From an uncultured Eubacteriales bacterium (GTDB lineage Bacteria > Bacillota_A > Clostridia > Oscillospirales > Oscillospiraceae): DNA of 5,502 nucleotides. The notes beneath the pieces are model-generated. The model was not told the origin of the DNA. It saw only the letters and a program-made list of their open reading frames with translations, and searched no databases. Position 1 is the stretch's first letter, and each line of letters begins with the position of its first letter. A program made the translations under genes and the position numbers. The stretch covers positions 1-5,502 of the forward strand of contig CATIYU010000049.1 in the NCBI GenBank assembly GCA_949739085.1. The letters run 5' to 3'. This document shows positions 1 to 5,502 of the stretch, in pieces.

Positions 1-1
1 C

Positions 2-34
2 CTGCTGGAGACCGACGGCGTTGAGGAAGACTGA
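2..34 (+). CDS. C-terminal end of an unrecognised upstream gene (partial)
   Basis: The reading frame from base 2 gives LLETDGVEED and then TGA at 32-34. The acidic tail, the codon choice (CTG CTG GAG ACC GAC GGC) and a terminator-like hairpin six bases after the stop suggest the end of a real rightward gene entering from the left edge. Ten residues are too few to name the protein. If the neighbouring two-component pair belongs to a larger cluster, this gene would be its upstream neighbour. Confidence 0.5.
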   Translation: MLETDGVEED

Positions 35-39
35 TAAAC

Positions 40-76
40 GGGGCGGAGCCAACAGGCTCCGCTCCTTCCCTTGCTT
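40..76 (+). terminator. Hairpin after the upstream gene, probable rho-independent terminator
   Basis: Bases 43-50 (GCGGAGCC) pair perfectly with 55-62 (GGCTCCGC) around an AACA loop. The stem extends outward to 40/65 with one G-T pair, giving 11 pairs. A pyrimidine-rich run TTCCCTTGCTT follows (66-76), but it is not a clean U-tract, so termination may be partial. The hairpin lies between the stop at 34 and the Shine-Dalgarno of the response regulator at 77-82. It could therefore also act as a structured leader for that gene if transcription reads through. Confidence 0.6.
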
Positions 77-82
77 GGAGGA
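77..82 (+). promoter_or_regulatory. Ribosome binding site that fixes the response regulator start
   Basis: GGAGGA sits nine bases before the ATG at 92. An in-frame TTG at 71 would place this site inside the coding region and add seven residues before the conserved beginning MYKIFIVEDD. The ATG at 92 is therefore the start. Confidence 0.85.
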
Positions 83-91
83 ACCCGCAAT

Positions 92-766
92 ATGTACAAA
101 ATTTTTATCGTGGAGGACGACGCCGTCATTGCCGCCGCCGTGGCCGGACACATCGCCTCCTGGGGCTGGGAGGCCCGGACGGTAAAGGACTTCTCCCGGG
201 TGATGGAGGAATTTTCCGCCTTCGCCCCCCATCTGGTGCTGCTGGACATCGGCCTGCCCTTCCGCAACGGGTACCACTGGTGCGGCGAGATCCGCCGCCT
301 CAGCAAGGTGCCAGTAATCTTCCTCTCCTCCGCTTCGGACAACATGAACATCGTCATGGCCATGACCATGGGCGGGGACGACTTCATCCCCAAGCCCTTT
401 GACCTGGACGTGCTCACCGCCAAAATCCAGGCCCTCCTACGCCGGACCTATGACTTCGGCGGGGCCGCGCCGCTGCTGGAGTGCCGGGGGGCGGTGCTGG
501 ACACCGGCGACAATACCCTCCGCTACCAGGGGCAGAAGCTGGAGCTGACCCGGAACGAGTACCGGATCTTGCAGGTCCTGCTGGAGCAGAAGGGCCGCAC
601 CGTCTCCCGGGACACCCTGATGCGGAAGCTGTGGGAGACAGACAGCTTCGTGGATGAGAACACCCTGACCGTGAATATGGCCCGCCTCCGGCGGAAGCTG
701 GAGGGCCTGGGCCTGATGGACTTCATCCGCACGAAAAAAGGGCTGGGATACCTGTTGGAAGAGTGA
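92..766 (+). CDS. OmpR/PhoB-family response regulator, BceR-like
   Basis: A 224-residue transcription factor acting as the cytoplasmic output of a two-component system. The receiver domain (about 2-118) shows the acidic pair D9/D10, phospho-acceptor D52 in LVLLDIGLP, switch S79 in IFLSS and K101 in the KPF motif. A C-terminal winged helix (about 128-222) has the recognition segment ENTLTVNMARLRRKLE and the terminal hairpin TKKGLGYLL. The receiver segments GYHWC, MGGDDFI and KIQALLRRTY are those I associate with BceR-type regulators, which are usually linked to cell-envelope stress and antimicrobial peptide resistance. The kinase starts one base after its stop, so the two are co-transcribed and probably translationally coupled. 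No clear promoter is visible in the 57 bases upstream. Family and domain assignment are firm. The target genes are unknown, and the BceR-like label is from remembered motifs. Confidence 0.93.
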   Translation: MYKIFIVEDDAVIAAAVAGHIASWGWEARTVKDFSRVMEEFSAFAPHLVLLDIGLPFRNGYHWCGEIRRLSKVPVIFLSSASDNMNIVMAMTMGGDDFIPKPFDLDVLTAKIQALLRRTYDFGGAAPLLECRGAVLDTGDNTLRYQGQKLELTRNEYRILQVLLEQKGRTVSRDTLMRKLWETDSFVDENTLTVNMARLRRKLEGLGLMDFIRTKKGLGYLLEE

Positions 767-767
767 T

Positions 768-1754
768 ATGAGAGTGATTGGCGGATATATCAAGGAGAGA
801 ATCTGGTTTGTGCTGCTGGCGGCGCTGTGCGTGGGCATGTTCGCGGCGGTACTGTTCCTATACGGACTGCCGGTGGAGGCGGCGGGCTACGGCGGCCTGC
901 TGTGCGCCCTGGCGCTGGCGTTGTCCGCGGGGGTGGACTTCTACCTCTACCGGCGGAAAATCCTCCATCTGGAGAGCTTGCGGGGCCAGGCGGCGCTGCT
1001 GCTGGACCAGCTCCCGGAGCCCCGGAGCCCCAAGGAGGAGGCATACCACGCCCTGCTGCTGGAGCTGGACCAGGACCGGCGGACCGCCGTATCCCACGCC
1101 GGTGCCCGCCAGCGGGAGACCATTGATTATTACACCATGTGGGTCCATCAGATCAAAACGCCTATCTCCGCCATGAGGCTGATCCTCCAGGAGGACGAGA
1201 CGGACCGGGGCCGGGAGCTGGGAGCGGAGCTCTTCCGGGTGGAGCGGTACGTGGAACTGGTGCTCAGCTACCTGCGCCTGGGCGGCGGGGGCACCGACCA
1301 CCTGATTCGTGAGTATCCCCTGGAAAACATTCTTCGCCAGGCGGCCCGGAAGTACGCCCCCCTCTTCATCCGGGGAAAAGTGTCCCTAGATCTCCAGGAG
1401 ACGGACCTGAGGGTATTGACGGACGAAAAGTGGCTGCAACTGGTGGTGGAGCAGGTGCTCTCCAACGCCGTGAAATATGCCCCCGGCGGGCGTGTGACCA
1501 TCCATACCGAGGGCGAAAATCTGCTCATTGAAGATAACGGCACAGGCATTGCGCCGGAGGACCTGCCCCGGATCTTCGAGCGGGGGTTCACTGGCTGCAA
1601 CGGACGCATAGACAAGCGGGCCACCGGCATCGGCCTGTACCTCTGCCGCCAAATCTGCGGCCAGCTGGGCCACACCATTCACGCCGCCTCCGAGCCGGGG
1701 CGGGGCACGATCATTACCATCGGTCTGGCGCGGCCTTACCTGGAGGTGGAGTAG
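768..1754 (+). CDS. Sensor histidine kinase, BceS-like intramembrane-sensing type
   Basis: A 328-residue membrane kinase, partner of the regulator just upstream (junction TGA-T-ATG). Two hydrophobic segments (about 13-32 and 40-60) are separated by only some eight residues (GLPVEAAG), so there is no extracellular sensor domain. A short linker helix leads to the dimerisation/phosphotransfer domain with H127 in WVHQIKTP, the form typical of BceS kinases. The ATPase domain follows: N box SNAVKY (N233), G1 box DNGTGI (D256), F box IFERGF (270-274) and G2 box GIGL (287-290). All catalytic boxes are intact. BceS-type kinases normally sense through a BceAB-like ABC transporter. None follows here: the next gene is udp, after its own promoter. 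The transporter may lie left of the window or elsewhere. Kinase function is near certain; the stimulus is inference. Confidence 0.92.
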   Translation: MRVIGGYIKERIWFVLLAALCVGMFAAVLFLYGLPVEAAGYGGLLCALALALSAGVDFYLYRRKILHLESLRGQAALLLDQLPEPRSPKEEAYHALLLELDQDRRTAVSHAGARQRETIDYYTMWVHQIKTPISAMRLILQEDETDRGRELGAELFRVERYVELVLSYLRLGGGGTDHLIREYPLENILRQAARKYAPLFIRGKVSLDLQETDLRVLTDEKWLQLVVEQVLSNAVKYAPGGRVTIHTEGENLLIEDNGTGIAPEDLPRIFERGFTGCNGRIDKRATGIGLYLCRQICGQLGHTIHAASEPGRGTIITIGLARPYLEVE

Positions 1755-1765
1755 CGCCGGGAAAA

Positions 1766-1781
1766 CCTGGTTGCGTCCAGG
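1766..1781. repeat. Short inverted repeat flanking the -35 element
   Basis: CCTGG (1766-1770) and CCAGG (1777-1781) are exact reverse complements separated by TTGCGT, which is the proposed -35 element of the udp promoter. The arms are only five bases, so chance is possible. The placement would suit a small operator or a weak hairpin after the kinase gene. Confidence 0.35.
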
Positions 1782-1799
1782 GGAAATTGATGGTATACT
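1771..1799 (+). promoter_or_regulatory. Sigma-A-type promoter for udp-thyX, extended -10
   Basis: TTGCGT (1771-1776) and TATACT (1794-1799) are separated by exactly 17 bases. A TG one base before the -10 (TGGTATACT) gives an extended -10. The -10 matches the consensus TATAAT at five of six positions; the -35 matches only its first three. Transcription would start near 1806, giving a leader of roughly 37 bases before the ATG at 1843. The site lies in the 88-base gap between kinase and udp, so udp and the next gene can be expressed independently of the two-component pair. Confidence 0.75.
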
Positions 1800-1828
1800 G
1801 ATAGGGCAAAATCCCGAAAACTGCCTAT

Positions 1829-1835
1829 GGGAGGA
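1829..1835 (+). promoter_or_regulatory. Ribosome binding site that fixes the udp start
   Basis: GGGAGGA lies seven bases before the ATG at 1843. The frame is open back to a TTG at 1771, but that codon is the -35 element of the promoter, so the longer reading is ruled out. Confidence 0.85.
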
Positions 1836-1842
1836 ACGATTT

Positions 1843-2610
1843 ATGCAGGAATTAGAGAGACAGTACCACATCAACTGCGTCCCCGGCGACGTGGGCCGCT
1901 ACTGCATCCTGCCCGGCGACCCGGGCCGCTGCCAGTCCATCGCCGCCCTCTTCGACGGCGCAAAATTCGTGGGCCAGAACCGGGAGTACGCCGTCTATAC
2001 CGGTACGCTCCTGGGAGAGAAGGTCTCCGTCTGCTCCACCGGGATCGGCGGACCCTCCGCCGCCATTGCCATGGAGGAGCTCACCGCCATTGGCGCGGAC
2101 ACCTTCGTCCGGGTGGGCACCTGCGGGGGCATTGATCTGGCCGTCCAGTCCGGCGACATCGTGGTGGCCACGGGGGCCGTCCGGTTCGAGCACACCAGCC
2201 GGGAGTACGCGCCCATTGAGTTCCCCGCTGTGGCGGATTTCGGCGTTACAGGCGCTCTGGTGGAGGCGGCCAAGGCCATGGGCAAAACATGCCATACCGG
2301 GGTAGTCCAGTGCAAGGACAGCTTCTACGGCCAGCACAGCCCCAAGCGGATGCCGGTGAGCTACGAACTTTTAGACAAGTGGGAGGCATGGAAGCGGCTG
2401 GGCGTCAAGGCCAGCGAAATGGAGTCCGCCGCCCTGTTTGTGGTGGCGGCGGCTCTGGGCGTGCGCTGCGGCAGCTGCTTCCATGTGGTCTGGAACCAGG
2501 AGCGGGAGGCCGCAGGTCTGGACCAGCGGATGAGCGAGGACACCAGCGCCGCCGTGCGGGTGGGCGTGGAGGCCCTGAAGCTGCTCATCCAGCGGGACCG
2601 TCAATCATAA
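1843..2610 (+). CDS. udp: Uridine phosphorylase (NP-I family nucleoside phosphorylase)
   Basis: A 255-residue cytosolic enzyme, close to the usual 250 or so of this family. It is expected to split uridine reversibly with phosphate into uracil and ribose-1-phosphate (pyrimidine salvage). The phosphate site shows LPGDPGR (23-29), R48 in QNREY and R90 in [18 protein letters not shown] (64-72) and the block [11 protein letters not shown] (123-133) match E. coli Udp closely. The uracil-side loop is [10 protein letters not shown] (161-170), with Q164 and R169 as likely base-binding residues. SEMESAALF (191-199) carries the E-M-E ribose-binding motif. The loop differs from the E. coli FYPGQERY form and resembles the clostridial version, so activity on deoxyuridine or other nucleosides cannot be excluded. 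It is the first gene of a two-gene unit with the ThyX-like gene 16 bases downstream. Class is firm; exact substrate preference is inferred. Confidence 0.92.
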   Translation: MQELERQYHINCVPGDVGRYCILPGDPGRCQSIAALFDGAKFVGQNREYAVYTGTLLGEKVSVCSTGIGGPSAAIAMEELTAIGADTFVRVGTCGGIDLAVQSGDIVVATGAVRFEHTSREYAPIEFPAVADFGVTGALVEAAKAMGKTCHTGVVQCKDSFYGQHSPKRMPVSYELLDKWEAWKRLGVKASEMESAALFVVAAALGVRCGSCFHVVWNQEREAAGLDQRMSEDTSAAVRVGVEALKLLIQRDRQS

Positions 2611-2612
2611 TA

Positions 2613-2620
2613 AAGGAGGT
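2613..2620 (+). promoter_or_regulatory. Consensus ribosome binding site of the ThyX-like gene
   Basis: AAGGAGGT is a full-length match to the anti-Shine-Dalgarno complement, six bases before the ATG at 2627 and just after the udp stop (2608-2610). It is the strongest such site in the window and suggests efficient translation of the second gene of the operon. Confidence 0.85.
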
Positions 2621-2626
2621 CCCGCC

Positions 2627-3940
2627 ATGGGGACGCAGGCAAAAATCATCAGCTGCAACGCGGACAGCGAGGCCATCTGCGCCAGCGCCGCCAGAATCTC
2701 CACCACCCCGGGGGACGCGGTGGAGATCTTTGAGAAGGCACGGGGCGGTCAAAAAAACCGGACGCTTATTGAGAAGGTCTTACAGTCCGGCCACAAATCC
2801 ACCCTGGAGCACGCCGTTTTTACCATCGCCCTGCGGGACGTGTCCGTCTTTGCGGAGCAATTCTTCATTGAGCACCGGCTTGCGTCTTTCACGGTGAAAT
2901 CCCGGCGGTATGTGGACTTCTCCCACCAGGGCTTCTACATCCCTCCAGACCTGGAGGGGGAGGACCTGACGGCCTACCGGGACTACATGGAGGCCCTTTT
3001 CGGGGCCTACCAGGGCCTTCTGGAGGACGGCGTCCCCAAGGAGGACGCCCGGTTCCTTCTCCCCTACTCCCTTCACAGCAATTTCTACTGCACGGTCAAC
3101 GCCCGGGAGCTGGCCCACATGCTCCGAGCCATGCGGTATGGCCGCCGGTTCCCGGAGCTCCAGCTCCTGGCGGACCAGCTGGAGGGCCAGCTGGAGGAGC
3201 TCTTCCCCGCCCTGCTGGGGGAGCTGGCGGGGGACCCCGGCGGCGAGATTCCAGTATCCCTCGCAGCAGACGGCCCCCTGACGTTTTTGCCCCAGGAGGC
3301 GGCGGGGGGCGTCCGGCTGCTGGGCGGGCCCGGAGACCCCGTGGAGCTGCTTCGCGCCGCCTGCCGCGCCCAGAACCCCGGGGCGGACCTGGATCTGGCC
3401 GCGCTGGTACGCTCCCCCCGGCCCCGGGGGCTGGAGCAGCTGGCCTACACCTTCCAAGTTACCGGCCTGACTCTCTCCGGCGTGACCCACCTGGTCCGCC
3501 ACAGGATGCAGTCGGTTCTCGTGCCGCCCATTGAGGGCCTGGACTACGGCCAGTGCATCCTCCCCGCCACCGTGGCGGCCAACCCGGCGGCGCTGGAGCG
3601 GTACACCCGGGCCGTGACCGCCGCCTACGAGGCCCGCTCCCAGCTGGCCCCCGGCCTGGCCCCCTACCGCTGCTATTTTGCCCTCAGCGGCTGCCTCATG
3701 GACCTGATGACCACCATGAACGCCCGGGAGCTCCGGCACTTCATGCAGCTGCGCACCTGCACCCGGGCCCAGTGGGAGATCCGGGGGGTGGCGGACGCCA
3801 TGTTGAAACAGCTGCGGGCCTCCTTCCCCCAGCTTTTTGGCTACTTTGGCCCCAGCTGCTATATGCAGGGCCGCTGCCCAGAGGGGGCCATGACCTGCGG
3901 CAGGCAGGAGGAGATGTCTGCGGTTTACAGCGCACAGTAA
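2627..3940 (+). CDS. thyX: Tandem two-domain ThyX-family (FAD-dependent thymidylate synthase-like) protein
   Basis: A 437-residue protein, about twice the 220-250 of ordinary ThyX. That enzyme makes dTMP from dUMP with methylene-tetrahydrofolate, FAD and NADPH. Domain 1 (about 5-200) has GHKSTLEH (55-62), EHRLAS (82-87), SRRY (92-95), R142 and NAREL (158-162). Domain 2 (about 228-430) has RHRMQS (291-296), R348, NAREL (365-369), LR (375-376) and AQWEI (381-385). Compared with T. maritima ThyX from memory, domain 1 has E for the first R of RHR, lacks N-E before SxRY, and has M169 for the dUMP-binding arginine plus no AQWE. Domain 2 lacks SxRY and GHxxxxEH. Each half thus keeps a different part of the site. 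A Gly/Pro-rich linker (about 200-228) joins them. The tail has C411, C417 and C424. It is the second gene of the udp unit. The fold is firm; actual thymidylate synthase activity is uncertain. Confidence 0.85.
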   Translation: MGTQAKIISCNADSEAICASAARISTTPGDAVEIFEKARGGQKNRTLIEKVLQSGHKSTLEHAVFTIALRDVSVFAEQFFIEHRLASFTVKSRRYVDFSHQGFYIPPDLEGEDLTAYRDYMEALFGAYQGLLEDGVPKEDARFLLPYSLHSNFYCTVNARELAHMLRAMRYGRRFPELQLLADQLEGQLEELFPALLGELAGDPGGEIPVSLAADGPLTFLPQEAAGGVRLLGGPGDPVELLRAACRAQNPGADLDLAALVRSPRPRGLEQLAYTFQVTGLTLSGVTHLVRHRMQSVLVPPIEGLDYGQCILPATVAANPAALERYTRAVTAAYEARSQLAPGLAPYRCYFALSGCLMDLMTTMNARELRHFMQLRTCTRAQWEIRGVADAMLKQLRASFPQLFGYFGPSCYMQGRCPEGAMTCGRQEEMSAVYSAQ

Positions 3941-3974
3941 AAGAGACCGGCTTTCAGCCGGTCTCTCCTTTTAC
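3937..3974. terminator. Bidirectional intrinsic terminator between convergent genes
   Basis: A perfect 11-base stem, 3942-3952 with 3956-3966 (AGAGACCGGCT / AGCCGGTCTCT), encloses a TTC loop. GTAAAA on the left (3937-3942) is complementary to TTTTAC on the right (3969-3974). Each strand therefore sees a GC-rich stem followed by a T-run. It serves the rightward ThyX-like gene and the leftward rqcH gene alike. Both stop codons lie in its flanks: TAA at 3938-3940, and the leftward TAA at 3971-3973. Confidence 0.9.
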
Positions 3975-5502
3975 GCCTTTTCCGCCAGCTTTTTCACCAG
4001 CGCTTCGTCTGGCGTTACATAGGCGGTCTGATAGGGGTCGTAGACCACCATGCCGGGCCGGGCCCCATGGGGCTTCTTCACGTGGCGCACCTGGGTGTAG
4101 TCTACCGCCACCTGCCCGCCCTCCCGGCCCTGGGAAAACCACGCCGCCAGCATGGCGGCCTCAGTCATGGACTGCCGGTCCGGCTCCTGGCCCTGGGCGC
4201 ACAGGATCACGTGGGACCCGTGAATCCGCTGGGTGTGGAACCAGTAGTCGGAGGCGAAGGCATCCTTGGTCAGCTGATCGTTCTGGGTGTTGCTCCGCCC
4301 CACCAGAATCCGGAGCCCGCCGCTGGAGAGGAAGGCCCGGGGCCTGCTGGGTCCCCGCCGGACCTCCTTTTTCCCAGTGTCCTGGCCCTTAAGATGCCCG
4401 GCCCCTCGCAGCTCCCGCCGGATGTCGGCGAAGTCCTGCTCCGTCTCCGCCCGGCTCAGCTCGTCCAGGACGCTCTCCAGCCAGTCCCGCTCCCGGCGGG
4501 CCAGCTCCATCTGCTCCGCCAGATATTTTTCCGCCGTTTTGGCCTTGTTGTACCGCTTGAAATACTTGGCCGCGTTCTGCTGGGGCGTCAGCAGGGGGTC
4601 CAGGGGGATCTCCACCTCCGGACACCCCTCCTCGTAGTAGTTCTCCGCCCGCAGCACCCGCTGGCCCTTTTCCAGCCGGTAGAGATTGGCGGTAATGAGC
4701 TCCCCGCTCAACCGCAGCTTGTCCCGGTCCTGGGTCTGGGCGTACTCCTTCTCCTGGAGGGCCAGCTTGCGTTTGGCCCGGTCTCGGGCGCTGGACGCCG
4801 CCCGCTGGAGGTCCGCCCCCCGCTGCCGGACCCGCTCCAGCTGCTCCCGTGTCTCATAAAAGGCATCCAGCATGGGGGAGAACCGCTCCCAGGCCGCTCC
4901 CTCCATAGCCCCGCCGTATTGGAGGATGGGGAAGTAGGAGAAATCCGACGGTTTCCCGTCCCGGGACAGGAGGTAGGGGGTAAACTCCCCCCGCTTCACC
5001 GCCCCCTGCCACTGGAAGAACGCATCACGCACCCCGGCCAGACTCTCCCCGGCCAGGAATCTGATCTCCCGGCACACCAGGGGCGAGAGCCCGAAGAAGG
5101 CGTCCAGCAGGAACTGGTCCGGGGCCGTATCCGGCGGCGCCGCCGCCAGCAGCCGGTCAAAGTCCGCCTCCCCGGTCTCCAGGGGGTCCGCCTTCTCCTG
5201 GGCGGGGGGCAGGCGGTAGAAGAGCCCCGGCAGCCCCTGCCGCTTCTCGCTCATCTCCATGTCCACCCGGCGCAGGCAGTCGATGATCCGGTCCTGGCCG
5301 TCCAAAAGGATGAGGTTGGAGTGCCGGCCCATACACTCCAGCACCAGCCGCCGCCGGCCCGGCTCGCCCATCTCGTCCACCATGTCGATGGTGAGCGTTA
5401 CCGCCCGCTCCAGCCCCGGCTGGTCTACGCTACTGAGCCTGCCGCCGCCCAGATGCTTGCGCAGCAGCATACAGAACATGGGCGGCGAGGCCGGGTTCTC
5501 CC
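3971..5502 (-). CDS. rqcH: RqcH/FbpA-family (NFACT) ribosome quality-control protein, N-terminus outside window
   Basis: The frame is open to the right edge: seven residues (ENPASPP) precede the methionine at 5477-5479, so that ATG is internal and 509 residues are visible. Roughly 70 N-terminal residues are missing, judged against the usual 570-580. Numbering from that methionine, the NFACT-N remainder starts MFCMLLRKHL, with E24-R25 at the place of the conserved D/E-R tRNA-contacting pair. A charged coiled-coil follows (about 205-350), broken by LSGELITANLYRLEKG. The NFACT-R (DUF814) domain (about 380-485) has ILVGRSNTQNDQLT, DYWFHT and GSHVIL. By homology to B. subtilis RqcH and yeast Rqc2, it binds obstructed 50S subunits carrying peptidyl-tRNA and recruits tRNA-Ala to add C-terminal alanine tails. 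Older annotations call this family fibronectin-binding protein FbpA. It converges on the ThyX-like gene. The family is certain; the role is by homology. Confidence 0.94.
   Translation of the reverse strand, partial: ENPASPPMFCMLLRKHLGGGRLSSVDQPGLERAVTLTIDMVDEMGEPGRRRLVLECMGRHSNLILLDGQDRIIDCLRRVDMEMSEKRQGLPGLFYRLPPAQEKADPLETGEADFDRLLAAAPPDTAPDQFLLDAFFGLSPLVCREIRFLAGESLAGVRDAFFQWQGAVKRGEFTPYLLSRDGKPSDFSYFPILQYGGAMEGAAWERFSPMLDAFYETREQLERVRQRGADLQRAASSARDRAKRKLALQEKEYAQTQDRDKLRLSGELITANLYRLEKGQRVLRAENYYEEGCPEVEIPLDPLLTPQQNAAKYFKRYNKAKTAEKYLAEQMELARRERDWLESVLDELSRAETEQDFADIRRELRGAGHLKGQDTGKKEVRRGPSRPRAFLSSGGLRILVGRSNTQNDQLTKDAFASDYWFHTQRIHGSHVILCAQGQEPDRQSMTEAAMLAAWFSQGREGGQVAVDYTQVRHVKKPHGARPGMVVYDPYQTAYVTPDEALVKKLAEKA

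Noticed and set aside
71..73. TTG as an upstream start for the response regulator
   Set aside because: It would place the Shine-Dalgarno GGAGGA inside the gene. The receiver domain begins properly at the ATG at 92.
858..1301. Antisense frame within the histidine kinase, and similar frames within udp (1852-2337)
   Set aside because: They lie entirely opposite conserved coding regions, have low-complexity translations and lack plausible ribosome binding sites. They are GC-driven shadows.
1771..1773. TTG as an upstream start for udp
   Set aside because: It coincides with the -35 element of the promoter, and the good ribosome binding site at 1829-1835 serves the ATG at 1843.
2780..3739. Long leftward open frame of about 319 codons antisense to the ThyX-like gene
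   Set aside because: Its composition is Gly/Gln/Val-rich shadow coding with no recognisable motif, and it lies fully inside a well-supported gene.
3553..4392. Long rightward open frame of about 279 codons across the end of the ThyX-like gene and into the leftward gene
   Set aside because: It is Pro/Arg/Gly-rich, crosses the bidirectional terminator, overlaps two confidently identified genes and matches no family I know. It is a by-product of high GC, where stops are rare.
5477..5479. ATG as the start of the leftward rqcH gene
   Set aside because: The frame stays open to the window edge with ENPASPP directly before it, as in full-length family members (NP..PPMFCMLLRKHL). The methionine is internal and the gene is simply cut by the window.

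Overview
The window looks chromosomal, from a high-GC Firmicute. The best guess is an Oscillospiraceae/Clostridia gut-type genome (Flavonifractor/Oscillibacter-like). This rests on the strong GGAGG-type ribosome binding sites, GC-rich codon choice, a BceRS-type two-component pair, a clostridial-style uridine phosphorylase, and an RqcH/FbpA family protein. That placement is inference; no rRNA or marker search was possible. The sequence is densely coding. No gene-free stretch exceeds about 100 bases, and no mobile element, CRISPR array or tRNA was seen.

Layout, left to right. (1) The last ten codons of an unrecognised rightward gene end at 34 and are followed by a GC-rich hairpin that looks like a terminator. 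(2) A rightward two-component pair follows: an OmpR/PhoB-type response regulator (92-766) and, one base later, a two-TM histidine kinase (768-1754). The kinase has almost no extracytoplasmic loop, as in BceS-type intramembrane-sensing kinases. Its usual ABC-transporter partner is not downstream. (3) A good sigma-A-type promoter with an extended -10 (1771-1799) starts a second rightward unit. This holds uridine phosphorylase udp (1843-2610) and, 16 bases later, a double-length ThyX-family protein (2627-3940). Both point to uracil/thymine nucleotide metabolism. (4) A symmetric hairpin (3937-3974) ends that unit and also ends the converging leftward gene. (5) The leftward gene (3971-5502, N-terminus beyond the right edge) encodes an RqcH/FbpA (NFACT) ribosome quality-control protein.

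The most interesting item is the ThyX-like protein. It is two ThyX domains in tandem, and each half has lost a different part of the canonical active-site signature. The first half keeps the HRxxS...SxRY segment, but its first arginine is glutamate, and it lacks the C-terminal arginine and AQWE motif. The second half keeps an intact RHRxxS and the NAREL...LR...AQWEI block, but lacks SxRY. This suggests a pseudo-dimer with complementary half-sites rather than two full active sites, or a protein that has moved away from thymidylate synthesis.
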